DNA of 39,225 nucleotides, taken from the NCBI GenBank assembly GCA_002412925.1, contig DHVZ01000011.1:1-39225 (forward strand), written 5' to 3'. The DNA comes from Anaerolineales bacterium UBA5195. Its GTDB lineage: Bacteria > Chloroflexota > Anaerolineae > Anaerolineales > Villigracilaceae. The translations under genes and the position numbers were made by a program. Positions 32,191 to 39,225 of the stretch are shown one piece after another (the first letter of the stretch is position 1; every line of letters starts with the position of its first letter). The notes under the pieces are model-generated. The model was not told the origin of the DNA, made no database searches, and saw only the letters and a list, made by a program, of their open reading frames with translations.

Positions 32191-33204
32191 ATGCGTCCCA
32201 CCATTCGTGATGTTGCCCGCCGTTTGAACCTGTCGATCACCACCGTTTCTCGCGCGCTGGATGGTTATGCCGACGTGGCTGAAAATACCCGCCGATTGGT
32301 TTTTCAGACCGCCCAGGAAATGGGCTATAGCCCCAACCGCGCCGCGCGCCAACTGCGCCGCCAACGCGCTGAAACCCTCGGTTACATCATCCCATCCGTC
32401 AGCGCCGGGTTTGCCGACCCATTTTTTGCGGAATTCATCGCCGGGCTGGGCGACGAAGCCTCAGCACACAACTATGACCTGCTCGTGACGACAGCCTCAC
32501 CGGCCAGCCCGGCCGAAAAAGCCGCCTACCAGCGCTGGGCGCAGGGCGGAAAAGTGGATGGCATGGTCCTCAACCGCATCTACCTGGATGACTGGCGCCT
32601 GCGTTACCTGGCCGGGCAGGGCATCCCGCATGTTTCGCTGGAACGCTCGCCCTCCCAGCCGGATTTCGTCGGCATCGAAGCCGATTCGTACACAGGCTTT
32701 CTTGAGTTGTTGGCCCATCTCGTTAACCAGGGACACAGCCGCATCGCCTACATCGGTGGGAACGCGGAACTTAAAATCGATCATGATCGTTATAGCGGTT
32801 ACCTGGCTGGGCTGGGAGCTGTATCGATCCTCCCCGACCCGGTTTTGGTGGCCCGCGCCAACCTGACGCCCCAGGGCGGTTACCAGGCGGCCGGACACTT
32901 GCTCGGGCTGGCCGCCCCGCCGACGGCCATCGTCTGTGTCAATGACCTGACCGCGATCGGCGCCATGCACGCCGCCCATGAGCGCGGACTGAAGGTTGGC
33001 CGCGACATTGCGATTGCCGGGTTCGATGGCATCGCCGACTCGGCGCATACCCAGCCCTCGCTGACCACCCTGGATATCCCCGTCTACAACCTCGCGCGCC
33101 AACTGGTAATAATGCTGCTGGCGCTGATCAACGGGGAAACGCTGCCAGACCGGCAGGTTAAAATCCAGCCAATATTAGTGATTCGAGCATCAACAGGAGG
33201 TTGA
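32191..33204 (+). CDS. LacI/GalR-family transcriptional regulator
   Basis: A 337-residue repressor. The N-terminal helix-turn-helix is typical: TIRDVARRLNLSITTVSRALDGYADVAENTRRLV (residues about 4-37), followed by the hinge helix NRAARQLRRQRAETLGYIIP. The C-terminal periplasmic-binding-type effector domain has DPFFAEFIAGLGDEA, GHSRIAYIGG, AIVCVNDLTAIGAM and IAIAGFDGIADSAHTQPSLTTL. LacI-type proteins usually bind sugars or nucleosides. Here it is co-oriented with four cation-transport genes, starting 1 base before the first. A CpG-centred palindrome overlaps its own promoter. The effector is unknown. Confidence 0.95.
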   Translation: MRPTIRDVARRLNLSITTVSRALDGYADVAENTRRLVFQTAQEMGYSPNRAARQLRRQRAETLGYIIPSVSAGFADPFFAEFIAGLGDEASAHNYDLLVTTASPASPAEKAAYQRWAQGGKVDGMVLNRIYLDDWRLRYLAGQGIPHVSLERSPSQPDFVGIEADSYTGFLELLAHLVNQGHSRIAYIGGNAELKIDHDRYSGYLAGLGAVSILPDPVLVARANLTPQGGYQAAGHLLGLAAPPTAIVCVNDLTAIGAMHAAHERGLKVGRDIAIAGFDGIADSAHTQPSLTTLDIPVYNLARQLVIMLLALINGETLPDRQVKIQPILVIRASTGG

Positions 33205-33205
33205 A

Positions 33206-34210
33206 ATGATTTGGATTCAATTTCTGATTTGCGCTGCGTTCATTGTTTGGGCAGGTTCACTGCTCGCAAAATATGGGGATGTCATTGCCGAGAAATCGGG
33301 CCTGGGACGAGCCTGGATCGGCGCAATCCTGATTGCGGGCGTCACCTCCCTGCCCGAATTGGCGACCGGCGTTTCGGCTGTAGCCTGGCTGAACGAGCCC
33401 AACCTGGCGGCGGGCGCTGTTATGGGCAGCTGCCTGTTTAACCTGATGCTGATCGCTGTCATGGACCTGGCCTACCAACCGGGCCGCGTCCTCTCACAGG
33501 CGCAGGATGTCCACATCCTTTCAGCCGGGATGGGTGTGTTGCTGCTCGGGATCGTGGCCATGGGCATCTTCCTCGGCCCGGCCCTGAATGGCTTTGGAAT
33601 TTTCGGCGTCAGTGTCTTGAGCTTTGCCATCCTTGTTTTGTATGCCATCGGCGGCAAGCTGGTCGCCAGCCTGGAAAAAGAACGCATGGGCGAAGTGCTC
33701 GAGAAGGAAGCCGTGGCAGGTGATTACGCCCATATAACCGCCCGCAAAGCCTATACCATTTTTGTGATCAGCGCCGTTGCGGTCATTGGGCTGGGTATCT
33801 GGCTCGCTGCCATCGGTGATGAGATTTCAGCCACCACCGGGCTTTCGAGCAGTTTTGTCGGCAACCTGTTCCTGGCGACATCCACTTCCCTGCCCGAGAT
33901 TGCCGCCAGCCTGGCCGCCATCCGCCTGGGCGCCATCGACCTGGCGATTGGGAATGTGCTTGGCTCCAACCTTTTCAACATCACCCTGTTTTTCGCTTAT
34001 GACCTCGCCGATGGCAAAAACAACTTCTGGGCCGCGCTCAACAATGCCAACGGCTTTGCTGCCGTGATCACGATCATGATGACCGCTGTGGTCATCCTCA
34101 GCTTGATGTATCGCGCTTCACCGCGGACACCCTACCGCATCTCCTGGGATGGACTGGCGCTGCTCGGGATGTACCTGGGCGCGATCGGCATGCTCTACTG
34201 GCTTGGGTAA
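33206..34210 (+). CDS. Ca2+/cation antiporter (CaCA family, YrbG-like)
   Basis: A 334-residue membrane protein with about 10 helices and the two inverted alpha repeats of the family: GVTSLPELATGVSAVAWL...GAVMGSCLFNLMLI (about residues 45-85) and ATSTSLPEIAASLAA...GNVLGSNLFNITLFF (about 225-268). The acidic residues in both PE pairs are the usual cation ligands and are kept. It likely exchanges Na+ or H+ for Ca2+. It starts one base after the LacI stop, so translation is probably coupled, and the NhaP2-type gene follows after 8 bases. GGAGG (33196-33200) inside the lacI end serves as its ribosome site. Confidence 0.9.
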   Translation: MIWIQFLICAAFIVWAGSLLAKYGDVIAEKSGLGRAWIGAILIAGVTSLPELATGVSAVAWLNEPNLAAGAVMGSCLFNLMLIAVMDLAYQPGRVLSQAQDVHILSAGMGVLLLGIVAMGIFLGPALNGFGIFGVSVLSFAILVLYAIGGKLVASLEKERMGEVLEKEAVAGDYAHITARKAYTIFVISAVAVIGLGIWLAAIGDEISATTGLSSSFVGNLFLATSTSLPEIAASLAAIRLGAIDLAIGNVLGSNLFNITLFFAYDLADGKNNFWAALNNANGFAAVITIMMTAVVILSLMYRASPRTPYRISWDGLALLGMYLGAIGMLYWLG

Positions 34211-34218
34211 GGCGGCCA

Positions 34219-35673
34219 ATGCCCCTGGCGATTGAAGTCCTCCTGTTCAGTATTGGTGTCCTGATCCTATTGGCAATTTTTGCCAACAAGGCCTCTGGAC
34301 GCCTGGGCGTGCCCGCGCTGGTCTTCTTTCTGGCCTTGGGCATGCTGGCCGGTTCCGATGGCCCCGGCGGGATTTACTTCGATAACCCCTGGCAGACCCA
34401 GTTGGTGGGGACAGCCGCGCTGGCCTATATCCTCTTCGCGGGCGGGCTGGAAACCCGCTGGAGCGTTGTCCGCCCGGTGGCGCTTCCGGCGCTGCTGCTT
34501 TCCACCCTGGGCGTTGTGTTGACAACCCTGCTGGTCGGCTGGTTTGCCATGCAAGTCCTCGGGTTTGCGCCGCTCGAGGGGCTTTTGCTGGGCGCCATCG
34601 TCTCATCCACCGATGCCGCCGCCGTCTTTTCGATTTTGCGTTCGCGGGATACCCGCCTGCGCGGCAAACTGGAACCGCTCCTGGAAATGGAATCGGGCAG
34701 CAACGACCCGATGGCGATCTTCCTGACCCTCGGCCTGGTGCGCCTGTTGAGCGACCCCGGCCTGGGACCTGCCAGCCTGCTCCCGATGTTCCTGATCCAA
34801 TTTGGGATTGGCGGCCTGGCCGGTTTCGTCTTTGGCAAAGCCGGGATCTGGCTGGTCAACCAGATTAAACTGCGCGAGGACGGCCTTTACCCCGTCTTGA
34901 CGACCTCTCTGGTCATCTTGATCTACGGGGCAACCACGGCGCTGGGCGGTAACGGCTTTTTGGCCGTCTACCTAGCCGGGATGGTGATGGGCAACGGCGT
35001 CTTTGTCCATCGCCGCAGTCTCACCCGCTACCATGACGGCCTGGCCTGGTTGATGCAGATTACGATGTTCCTGGTGCTGGGTTTGCAGGTTTTTCCCTCG
35101 CAACTGCCCGCGATTGCCCTAACCGGCCTGCTGGCCGCCGCTTTCCTGATGGTTGTTGCCCGTCCGCTCAGTGTTTTTGTGGCGCTGCTGCCTTTCCGTT
35201 TCACCCTGTGTGAAAAACTGATGGTCTCGTGGGTCGGCCTGCGCGGCGCGGCGCCGATTGTGCTGGCGACCTTCCCCCTGCTGGCCGGGTTGGAAAAATC
35301 TGGGACCCTGTTCAATCTTGTCTTTTTCGTCGTCCTGCTCTCGGTGCTCTTGCAAGGCAGCAGCATCCCCTTCGTCGCGCGCCTGCTCAGGGTCAATCAT
35401 CCCGAATCGGCCGGGGCGATCACCAACCTGCCCGATGATTTTTTCGACAAATACCAGGGCGAACTGGTCGAGTTGATTGTCAAACCCAATTCCAGCGCCT
35501 GTGGAAAGCGGATCGTCGAAATCAACCTGCCCGATAGCGTCTTGCTGGTCCTCATCCAGCGTGGCAAAAACCTGTTCCTGCCGCGCGGCGATATTGCCCT
35601 GGAAACCGGCGACCGGGTGCTGGCGGCCTCTGACCGCCAGGGAATCGCCGAAGTGCTGAGCCTGTTCGGTTAA
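34219..35673 (+). CDS. nhaP2: K+/H+ (or Na+/H+) antiporter, CPA1 with C-terminal TrkA-C domain
   Basis: A 484-residue protein with about 12-13 transmembrane segments. Family blocks are GAIVSSTDAAAVFSIL and LLEMESGSNDPMAIFLTLGL (the ion-binding ND pair), plus LMVSWVGLRGAAPIVLATFPLL. The C-terminal ~85 residues form a TrkA-C/RCK-C ligand-binding domain (LVELIVKPNSSACGKRIVEINLPDSVLLVLIQR...LETGDRVLAASDR). NhaP2/CvrA proteins exchange K+ or Na+ for protons. The domain order agrees with NhaP2; ion specificity is not certain. The stop runs directly into the ribosome site of the CBS gene. Confidence 0.88.
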   Translation: MPLAIEVLLFSIGVLILLAIFANKASGRLGVPALVFFLALGMLAGSDGPGGIYFDNPWQTQLVGTAALAYILFAGGLETRWSVVRPVALPALLLSTLGVVLTTLLVGWFAMQVLGFAPLEGLLLGAIVSSTDAAAVFSILRSRDTRLRGKLEPLLEMESGSNDPMAIFLTLGLVRLLSDPGLGPASLLPMFLIQFGIGGLAGFVFGKAGIWLVNQIKLREDGLYPVLTTSLVILIYGATTALGGNGFLAVYLAGMVMGNGVFVHRRSLTRYHDGLAWLMQITMFLVLGLQVFPSQLPAIALTGLLAAAFLMVVARPLSVFVALLPFRFTLCEKLMVSWVGLRGAAPIVLATFPLLAGLEKSGTLFNLVFFVVLLSVLLQGSSIPFVARLLRVNHPESAGAITNLPDDFFDKYQGELVELIVKPNSSACGKRIVEINLPDSVLLVLIQRGKNLFLPRGDIALETGDRVLAASDRQGIAEVLSLFG

Positions 35674-35684
35674 TGGAGATGGCT

Positions 35685-36155
35685 ATGAAAGTCAAAAACT
35701 GTATGAAACGCAACGTCTATACTGTTGCGCCAGACACCAGCATCGGTGAGGCAGCCCATTTGTTTGCTAAAAGGCACATCGGCAGCCTGCCGGTGGTCGA
35801 CGGAGATGGCAAGCTGGTTGGCCTGCTGCAACTGCGCGACCTGCTGGAACTTGTCCTGCCAGATTTCTTAAAACTGCTGGATGATTTTGATTTCGTGCCT
35901 GATTTCGGCGCGGTGGAAACGCGCCAGCTCTCCGCTGAGGCTTTGGCGCGTCCGGTCAGCACGATCATGCATGAACCCATCTCTGTCGAAGCCGAAAGCG
36001 GCTTGCTGCGCGCCTTTTCTCTTTTGCACAAATACCAACTGCATGATTTGCCCGTTGTGGATGAAAAGAATGTGCTGGTGGGTATCACCTCGCGCGTGGA
36101 TATCGGCACAGCCTTTGTCTCCAATTGGAATGTGACCCAGGGAGGCCCGGGATGA
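35685..36155 (+). CDS. CBS-pair domain protein
   Basis: A 156-residue cytoplasmic protein made of two CBS domains: VKNCMKRNVYTVAPDTSIGEAAHLFAKRHIGSLPVVDGDGKLVGLLQLRDLL, then VSTIMHEPISVEAESGLLRAFSLLHKYQLHDLPVVDEKNVLVGITSRVDI. Such pairs bind adenosine nucleotides and gate transporters or enzymes. ATG 35685 is favoured: GGAG (35675-35678) stands 6 bases ahead, whereas the ATG at 35673 overlaps the previous stop. It is sandwiched between two transporter genes and overlaps the next by four bases (ATGA). It is a likely sensor for one or both. Confidence 0.85.
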   Translation: MKVKNCMKRNVYTVAPDTSIGEAAHLFAKRHIGSLPVVDGDGKLVGLLQLRDLLELVLPDFLKLLDDFDFVPDFGAVETRQLSAEALARPVSTIMHEPISVEAESGLLRAFSLLHKYQLHDLPVVDEKNVLVGITSRVDIGTAFVSNWNVTQGGPG

Positions 36156-37441
36156 TGGCGGGGAGCGTGGCCCTGATCATTTTTGCGGGGACGCTTTATC
36201 TCGTTTTCTCAGAGAAACTCAACCGCACGATCGTCTCCACTGCCGGCGCAGTCTCGATGGTTGCGGCAGGGCTTATCCTGGGCTTTTATAGTGAAGAGCA
36301 GGCCGTTGGCTCTGTGGATGTGGAAACCCTCGGCCTGTTGTTGGGGATGATGATCCTGGTGGCTTTGCTCGAACCGACCGGTTTTTTTCAATACCTGGCT
36401 GTGCAGGCGGCGCGGTTTTCCAAAGGCCGGCCAATCCGCCTGTTGGTCTTGCTGGGAACAGTCACCACAATCCTGTCCATGTTTCTCGATAACGTCACCA
36501 CGGTGGTCCTGATCGCGCCCGTCACCATCCTGATCAGCGAAATCCTTGGGATTAACCCTTCCCCGTTTTTGATCAGTGAAGCCCTGCTTTCGAACACTGG
36601 CGGTATTGCTACACTGGTGGGCGACCCGCCCAATGTTTTGATTGCCTCTGCCTCAGGGTTGGTTTTCATCGATTTCCTGACCCACTCCCTGCCGATCATG
36701 CTGGTGGCCTGGTTTGCGGCCTTGTTCACCCTGCGGACCCTTTTTCGCCGCGAACTGGCGGAGGCCCCCGCCAATGCCGAGGCCATCCAAAGCCTCGACC
36801 CTGCTGCGGCCCTCGATGATTGGAAAACAGCGCGCAAGGTTCTTATCGTGCTTGGGTTTGCCATCCTGTTCCTTTTCCTGGAAAAGTTCCTGCACGTCAG
36901 CCCCGCCTTCATTGCCCTCTGCGCAGCCACGGCGGCGCTGGTCTGGGTTCGCCCCGATATCCGCAAAACCCTGGAGCGGGTGGAATGGAGCGTGCTGGTC
37001 TTTTTCACCGCCTTGTTCGTGCTGGTGGGCGGCCTGGGATCAGCGGGAGTGCTGCATGTGGTCACCAATCTGATCTTGCACCTCAGGGATGCCAACCCGA
37101 TGGCGCTTGGCGTGGGCCTGCTCTGGCTGGTCGCCGCGCTCTCAGCGGTGGTCGATAACGTTCCCATCACGATCGCATTTATCCCGGTGATCCTGGAACT
37201 CGGCACAAATGGAATGAATATCGCCCCTTTGTGGTGGGCGCTGGCCTTTGGCGCGGGCCTGGGCGGCAACGGTACCATCATCGGCTCGACCGCCAATGTC
37301 GTGGTCGCCTCGCTTTCCGAGCGCACCCGGACGCCCATCACCTCGGCCTTGTGGAACAAGCGCGGTCTGCCGGTCATGCTGGTCACGCTGGTCGTCACCA
37401 GCATTCTTTATCTGATTGCTTACCCTTACTACGCGCGTTAA
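36152..37441 (+). CDS. ArsB/NhaD-family ion transporter
   Basis: A 429-residue protein with about 11-12 transmembrane helices of the ion transporter superfamily (P protein/ArsB/NhaD type). Motifs: LLLGMMILVALLEPTGFFQYLA, LLGTVTTILSMFLDNVTTVVLIAPVTI, NTGGIATLVGDPPNVLIAS and, in the second half, VVDNVPITIAFIPVI and GAGLGGNGTIIGSTANVVV. ATG 36152 was chosen because GGGAGG lies 6 bases ahead and it overlaps the CBS stop (ATGA). Members move arsenite, Na+/H+ or anions; with cation antiporters beside it, Na+/H+ exchange is the better guess. It is the last gene of the LacI operon. Confidence 0.85.
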   Translation: MMAGSVALIIFAGTLYLVFSEKLNRTIVSTAGAVSMVAAGLILGFYSEEQAVGSVDVETLGLLLGMMILVALLEPTGFFQYLAVQAARFSKGRPIRLLVLLGTVTTILSMFLDNVTTVVLIAPVTILISEILGINPSPFLISEALLSNTGGIATLVGDPPNVLIASASGLVFIDFLTHSLPIMLVAWFAALFTLRTLFRRELAEAPANAEAIQSLDPAAALDDWKTARKVLIVLGFAILFLFLEKFLHVSPAFIALCAATAALVWVRPDIRKTLERVEWSVLVFFTALFVLVGGLGSAGVLHVVTNLILHLRDANPMALGVGLLWLVAALSAVVDNVPITIAFIPVILELGTNGMNIAPLWWALAFGAGLGGNGTIIGSTANVVVASLSERTRTPITSALWNKRGLPVMLVTLVVTSILYLIAYPYYAR

Positions 37442-37463
37442 TTTTTGTACCCGCCATGATCAC

Positions 37464-37499
37464 AAATTGCGCTTTTTCTGAAGCAGGGATGCGCAATTT
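37464..37499 (+). promoter_or_regulatory. Hairpin in front of the B12-protein gene
   Basis: AAATTGCGC (37464-37472) / GCGCAATTT (37491-37499) is a perfect 9-bp stem with an 18-base loop. There is no T run. It lies 32 bases before the ATG and after the ArsB-type gene. It is much too short for a cobalamin riboswitch. Confidence 0.5.
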
Positions 37500-37531
37500 A
37501 TGGCCGCGGGCATTATAGAAAGGAGAAAATC

Positions 37532-39169
37532 ATGACCAAAACTGTCATCGCCGCCGCCTTGGGCGAGTGTGTCCATGTGGCGGGTGTCTCAAACTTCCTG
37601 CGCCTGGCTGAAAAAGCAGGCTGGAAAACCATCTTTCTTGGCCCCGCAGTTCCGGTGGAAACCCTGCTCGAAGCTGCCCGCAAAGAAAAAGCGGATTTGG
37701 TTGGCGTTTCGTACCGCCTGACCCCTGAAACCGGCGAGCGCCTGCTCGGCCAGTTTGCCGAAGCCGCCAGTGACCTGCACGAAGCAGGCGTGCGTTTTGC
37801 CTTTGCGGGAACACCGCCAGTGGCCGAACGGGCGGAAAAAATCGGTTTTTTCGAGAAAATCTTTGACGGGAGCGAAGAACCCGAACAGGTGCTTGCTTAC
37901 CTGAAAGGACTCCCCGCCCAGGCCGCCAGCGAGGCAGACTACCCCCAGACGACCACTGCGCGCATCCGCTGGAAGTCGCCTTACCCGATTCTGCGCCACC
38001 ACTTTGGCTTGCCGACGATGGAAGCGACGATCGAGGGCATTCAGAAAATCGCCGAGGCCCAGGCCCTCGACCTGATCTCGCTCGGCACCGACCAGGATGC
38101 GCAGGAGAACTTCTTCCATCCCGAACGGCAAGACCCACGGCGCAAAGGCGCGGGCGGAGTCCCCGTTCGCAGCCCCGAGGATTACCGCGCCCTGTCCGCT
38201 GCCAGTCGCCGGGGCAACTTTCCCCTGCTGAGGGCTTATTCCGGCACCGATGACTTCATCCGCTATGCTGAGGTGCTGACCGAAACCATTCACAACGCCT
38301 GGTGCGCCATCCCGCTCTTCTGGTTCAACCAGATGGACGGGCGCGGCCCCTGGGACCTGGAAGGCTCGATCCGCGAACACCAAAAAGTGATGAGCTGGTA
38401 CGGCCAGCGGGATATCCCGGTGGAACTCAACGAACCGCATCACTGGGGTATGCGCGATTCATCCGATGTTGTTTACGTTGTCTCTGCGTTCCTGGCGGCC
38501 TACAACGCCAAAAAATTCGGCGTGCGCGATTATATCGCCCAGATGATGTTCAACAGCCCGCCCGGCACCAGCGACGCGATGGATTTGGCCAAGATGCTGG
38601 CGATCCTTGAGATGATTGCCCCCCTTTCTGCAGGGGGTCAGGGCGGCTTCCGCATCTGGAAACAAACCCGGATTGGCCTGCTCTCGCACCCGCTCGACAC
38701 CGATGCGGCCCGCGGACACCTGGCCGCCAGCACCTACCTGCAAATGGCGCTCAAGCCGGATATTTACCACATTGTCGGGCAGACCGAGGCGCATCACGCC
38801 GCCACCGCCGATGACATTATCGAAGCCGGTAAAATTGTCCGCCGGGCGATCAACAATGCCCTGGGCGCGCCCGATATGACCAAAGCGCCCGAAGTGCAGG
38901 AACGGAAAGAACAGCTGATCGCCGAGGCGCGTGTTTTGCTCGAGGCAATTCGAGCGCTTGCCGCGCCGGGCGTTGAGGACCCCTGGGCTGAGGCCGCCAC
39001 CCTGGCGCAGGCGGTCACGCTCGGGCTGCTGGATGCGCCTCAGTTGGGCAATAACAAGTTCGGGCGCGGAGAGATGCGCACCCGGATCCTCGACGGGGCC
39101 TGTCAGGCCGTCGATGCAGCTGGACGCCCGCTGGCAGAAAAAGTCCGCATTTCCAACCTAAAAAAGTGA
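37532..39169 (+). CDS. Cobalamin-binding-domain / TIM-barrel protein (B12 mutase-like, unassigned)
   Basis: A 545-residue protein. Residues 1-130 look like a B12-binding Rossmann fold: ALGECVHVAGVSNFLRLAEKAGW has the H15xxG18 of the DxHxxG motif, but the Asp position is Cys13; VGVSYRLTP supplies the SxL-like site. The remaining ~410 residues (FGLPTMEATIEGIQKIAEA, NAWCAIPLFWFNQMDGRGPWDLEGSIREH, VELNEPHHWGMRD, NSPPGTSDAMDLAKMLAILEM) look like a TIM-barrel isomerase domain reminiscent of glutamate-mutase large subunits. The order B12-then-barrel in one chain is unusual. The substrate is unknown. AGGAG lies 7 bases before the ATG. Confidence 0.65.
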   Translation: MTKTVIAAALGECVHVAGVSNFLRLAEKAGWKTIFLGPAVPVETLLEAARKEKADLVGVSYRLTPETGERLLGQFAEAASDLHEAGVRFAFAGTPPVAERAEKIGFFEKIFDGSEEPEQVLAYLKGLPAQAASEADYPQTTTARIRWKSPYPILRHHFGLPTMEATIEGIQKIAEAQALDLISLGTDQDAQENFFHPERQDPRRKGAGGVPVRSPEDYRALSAASRRGNFPLLRAYSGTDDFIRYAEVLTETIHNAWCAIPLFWFNQMDGRGPWDLEGSIREHQKVMSWYGQRDIPVELNEPHHWGMRDSSDVVYVVSAFLAAYNAKKFGVRDYIAQMMFNSPPGTSDAMDLAKMLAILEMIAPLSAGGQGGFRIWKQTRIGLLSHPLDTDAARGHLAASTYLQMALKPDIYHIVGQTEAHHAATADDIIEAGKIVRRAINNALGAPDMTKAPEVQERKEQLIAEARVLLEAIRALAAPGVEDPWAEAATLAQAVTLGLLDAPQLGNNKFGRGEMRTRILDGACQAVDAAGRPLAEKVRISNLKK

Positions 39170-39176
39170 TTGTCGG

Positions 39177-39213
39177 TACTTCACGAAAGTTGAAAGATGA
39201 TCCGATTTTGGGT
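39177..39213 (+). repeat. Dispersed 37-bp intergenic repeat, copy 3
   Basis: TACTTCACGAAA, GTTGAAAGA, then TCCGATTTTGGGT. It starts 7 bases after the B12-protein stop. It is identical to copy 1 at most positions and in the same orientation. The window ends 12 bases further on. Confidence 0.75.
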
Positions 39214-39225
39214 GTGCGCGGCGGG

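Noticed and set aside
36388..37404. Long minus-strand frame opposite the ArsB/NhaD gene (338 codons)
   Set aside because: Its product is Arg/Ser/Thr/Pro-rich low complexity, a usual shadow of a GC-rich membrane-protein gene on the other strand.
37442..37531. Cobalamin riboswitch before the B12 protein
   Set aside because: The gap is only 90 bases and has no B12-box-like sequence.

Overview
The window looks like a chromosomal stretch of a mesophilic anaerobic or facultative bacterium, most likely Chloroflexota class Anaerolineae. This placement is an inference. It rests on a single-chain pyruvate:ferredoxin oxidoreductase, LysM proteins and lipoproteins with Thr/Pro-rich linkers, a DUF3048 protein, a deazaflavin (F420)-type flavoprotein, SelB, and many short dispersed palindromic repeats between genes. 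No phage, insertion sequence, CRISPR array or plasmid genes were seen.

Layout. Positions 1-773 hold the 3' end of a 23S rRNA gene and a 5S rRNA gene. The first ~138 bases do not look like the 23S sequence that should be there. A promoter and an attenuator-like leader then drive rpsU-infA. From about 1.5 to 17.8 kb nearly everything is on the minus strand: a dihydroorotate-dehydrogenase-like protein beside nifJ; a NUDIX hydrolase; a LysM lipoprotein; a three-gene unit (giant sensor/HD-GYP response regulator, DDN-type flavoprotein, DinB-fold protein); a LysM/M23 endopeptidase; and an SRAP-MFS pair below a DUF3048 protein. From 17.8 kb to the end all genes are on the plus strand: a translationally coupled three-gene antiporter-like membrane module (NuoN-like / HyfE-like / NuoN-like) with a GT-C glycosyltransferase; a coiled-coil protein and selB; a zinc-ribbon protein, a second GT-C protein and an enolase-superfamily enzyme; a degenerate CapA-like lipoprotein; a LacI regulator directly fused into an operon of four cation-transport genes; and a B12-binding TIM-barrel protein.

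How the genes relate. The clearest functional unit is 32.15-37.44 kb: a LacI-type regulator with a perfect 14-bp CpG-centred palindrome at its own promoter, followed with almost no spacing by a Ca2+/cation exchanger, a CPA1 antiporter with a TrkA-C domain, a CBS-pair protein and an ArsB/NhaD-type transporter. The most unusual protein module is the orphan antiporter-like set at 17.8-21.4 kb: no redox or hydrogenase subunits are nearby, and the lysine expected in TM7 is Arg in one large subunit and Leu in the other. Several promoters use an extended -10 (TGn plus TATAAT-like).

Repeats. At least three same-strand copies of a ~37-bp intergenic repeat (22889, 29919, 39177), a 147-bp MITE-like palindrome (7870-8016) and several perfect hairpins sit between genes. 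All family calls come from reading motifs by eye; no database search was possible.
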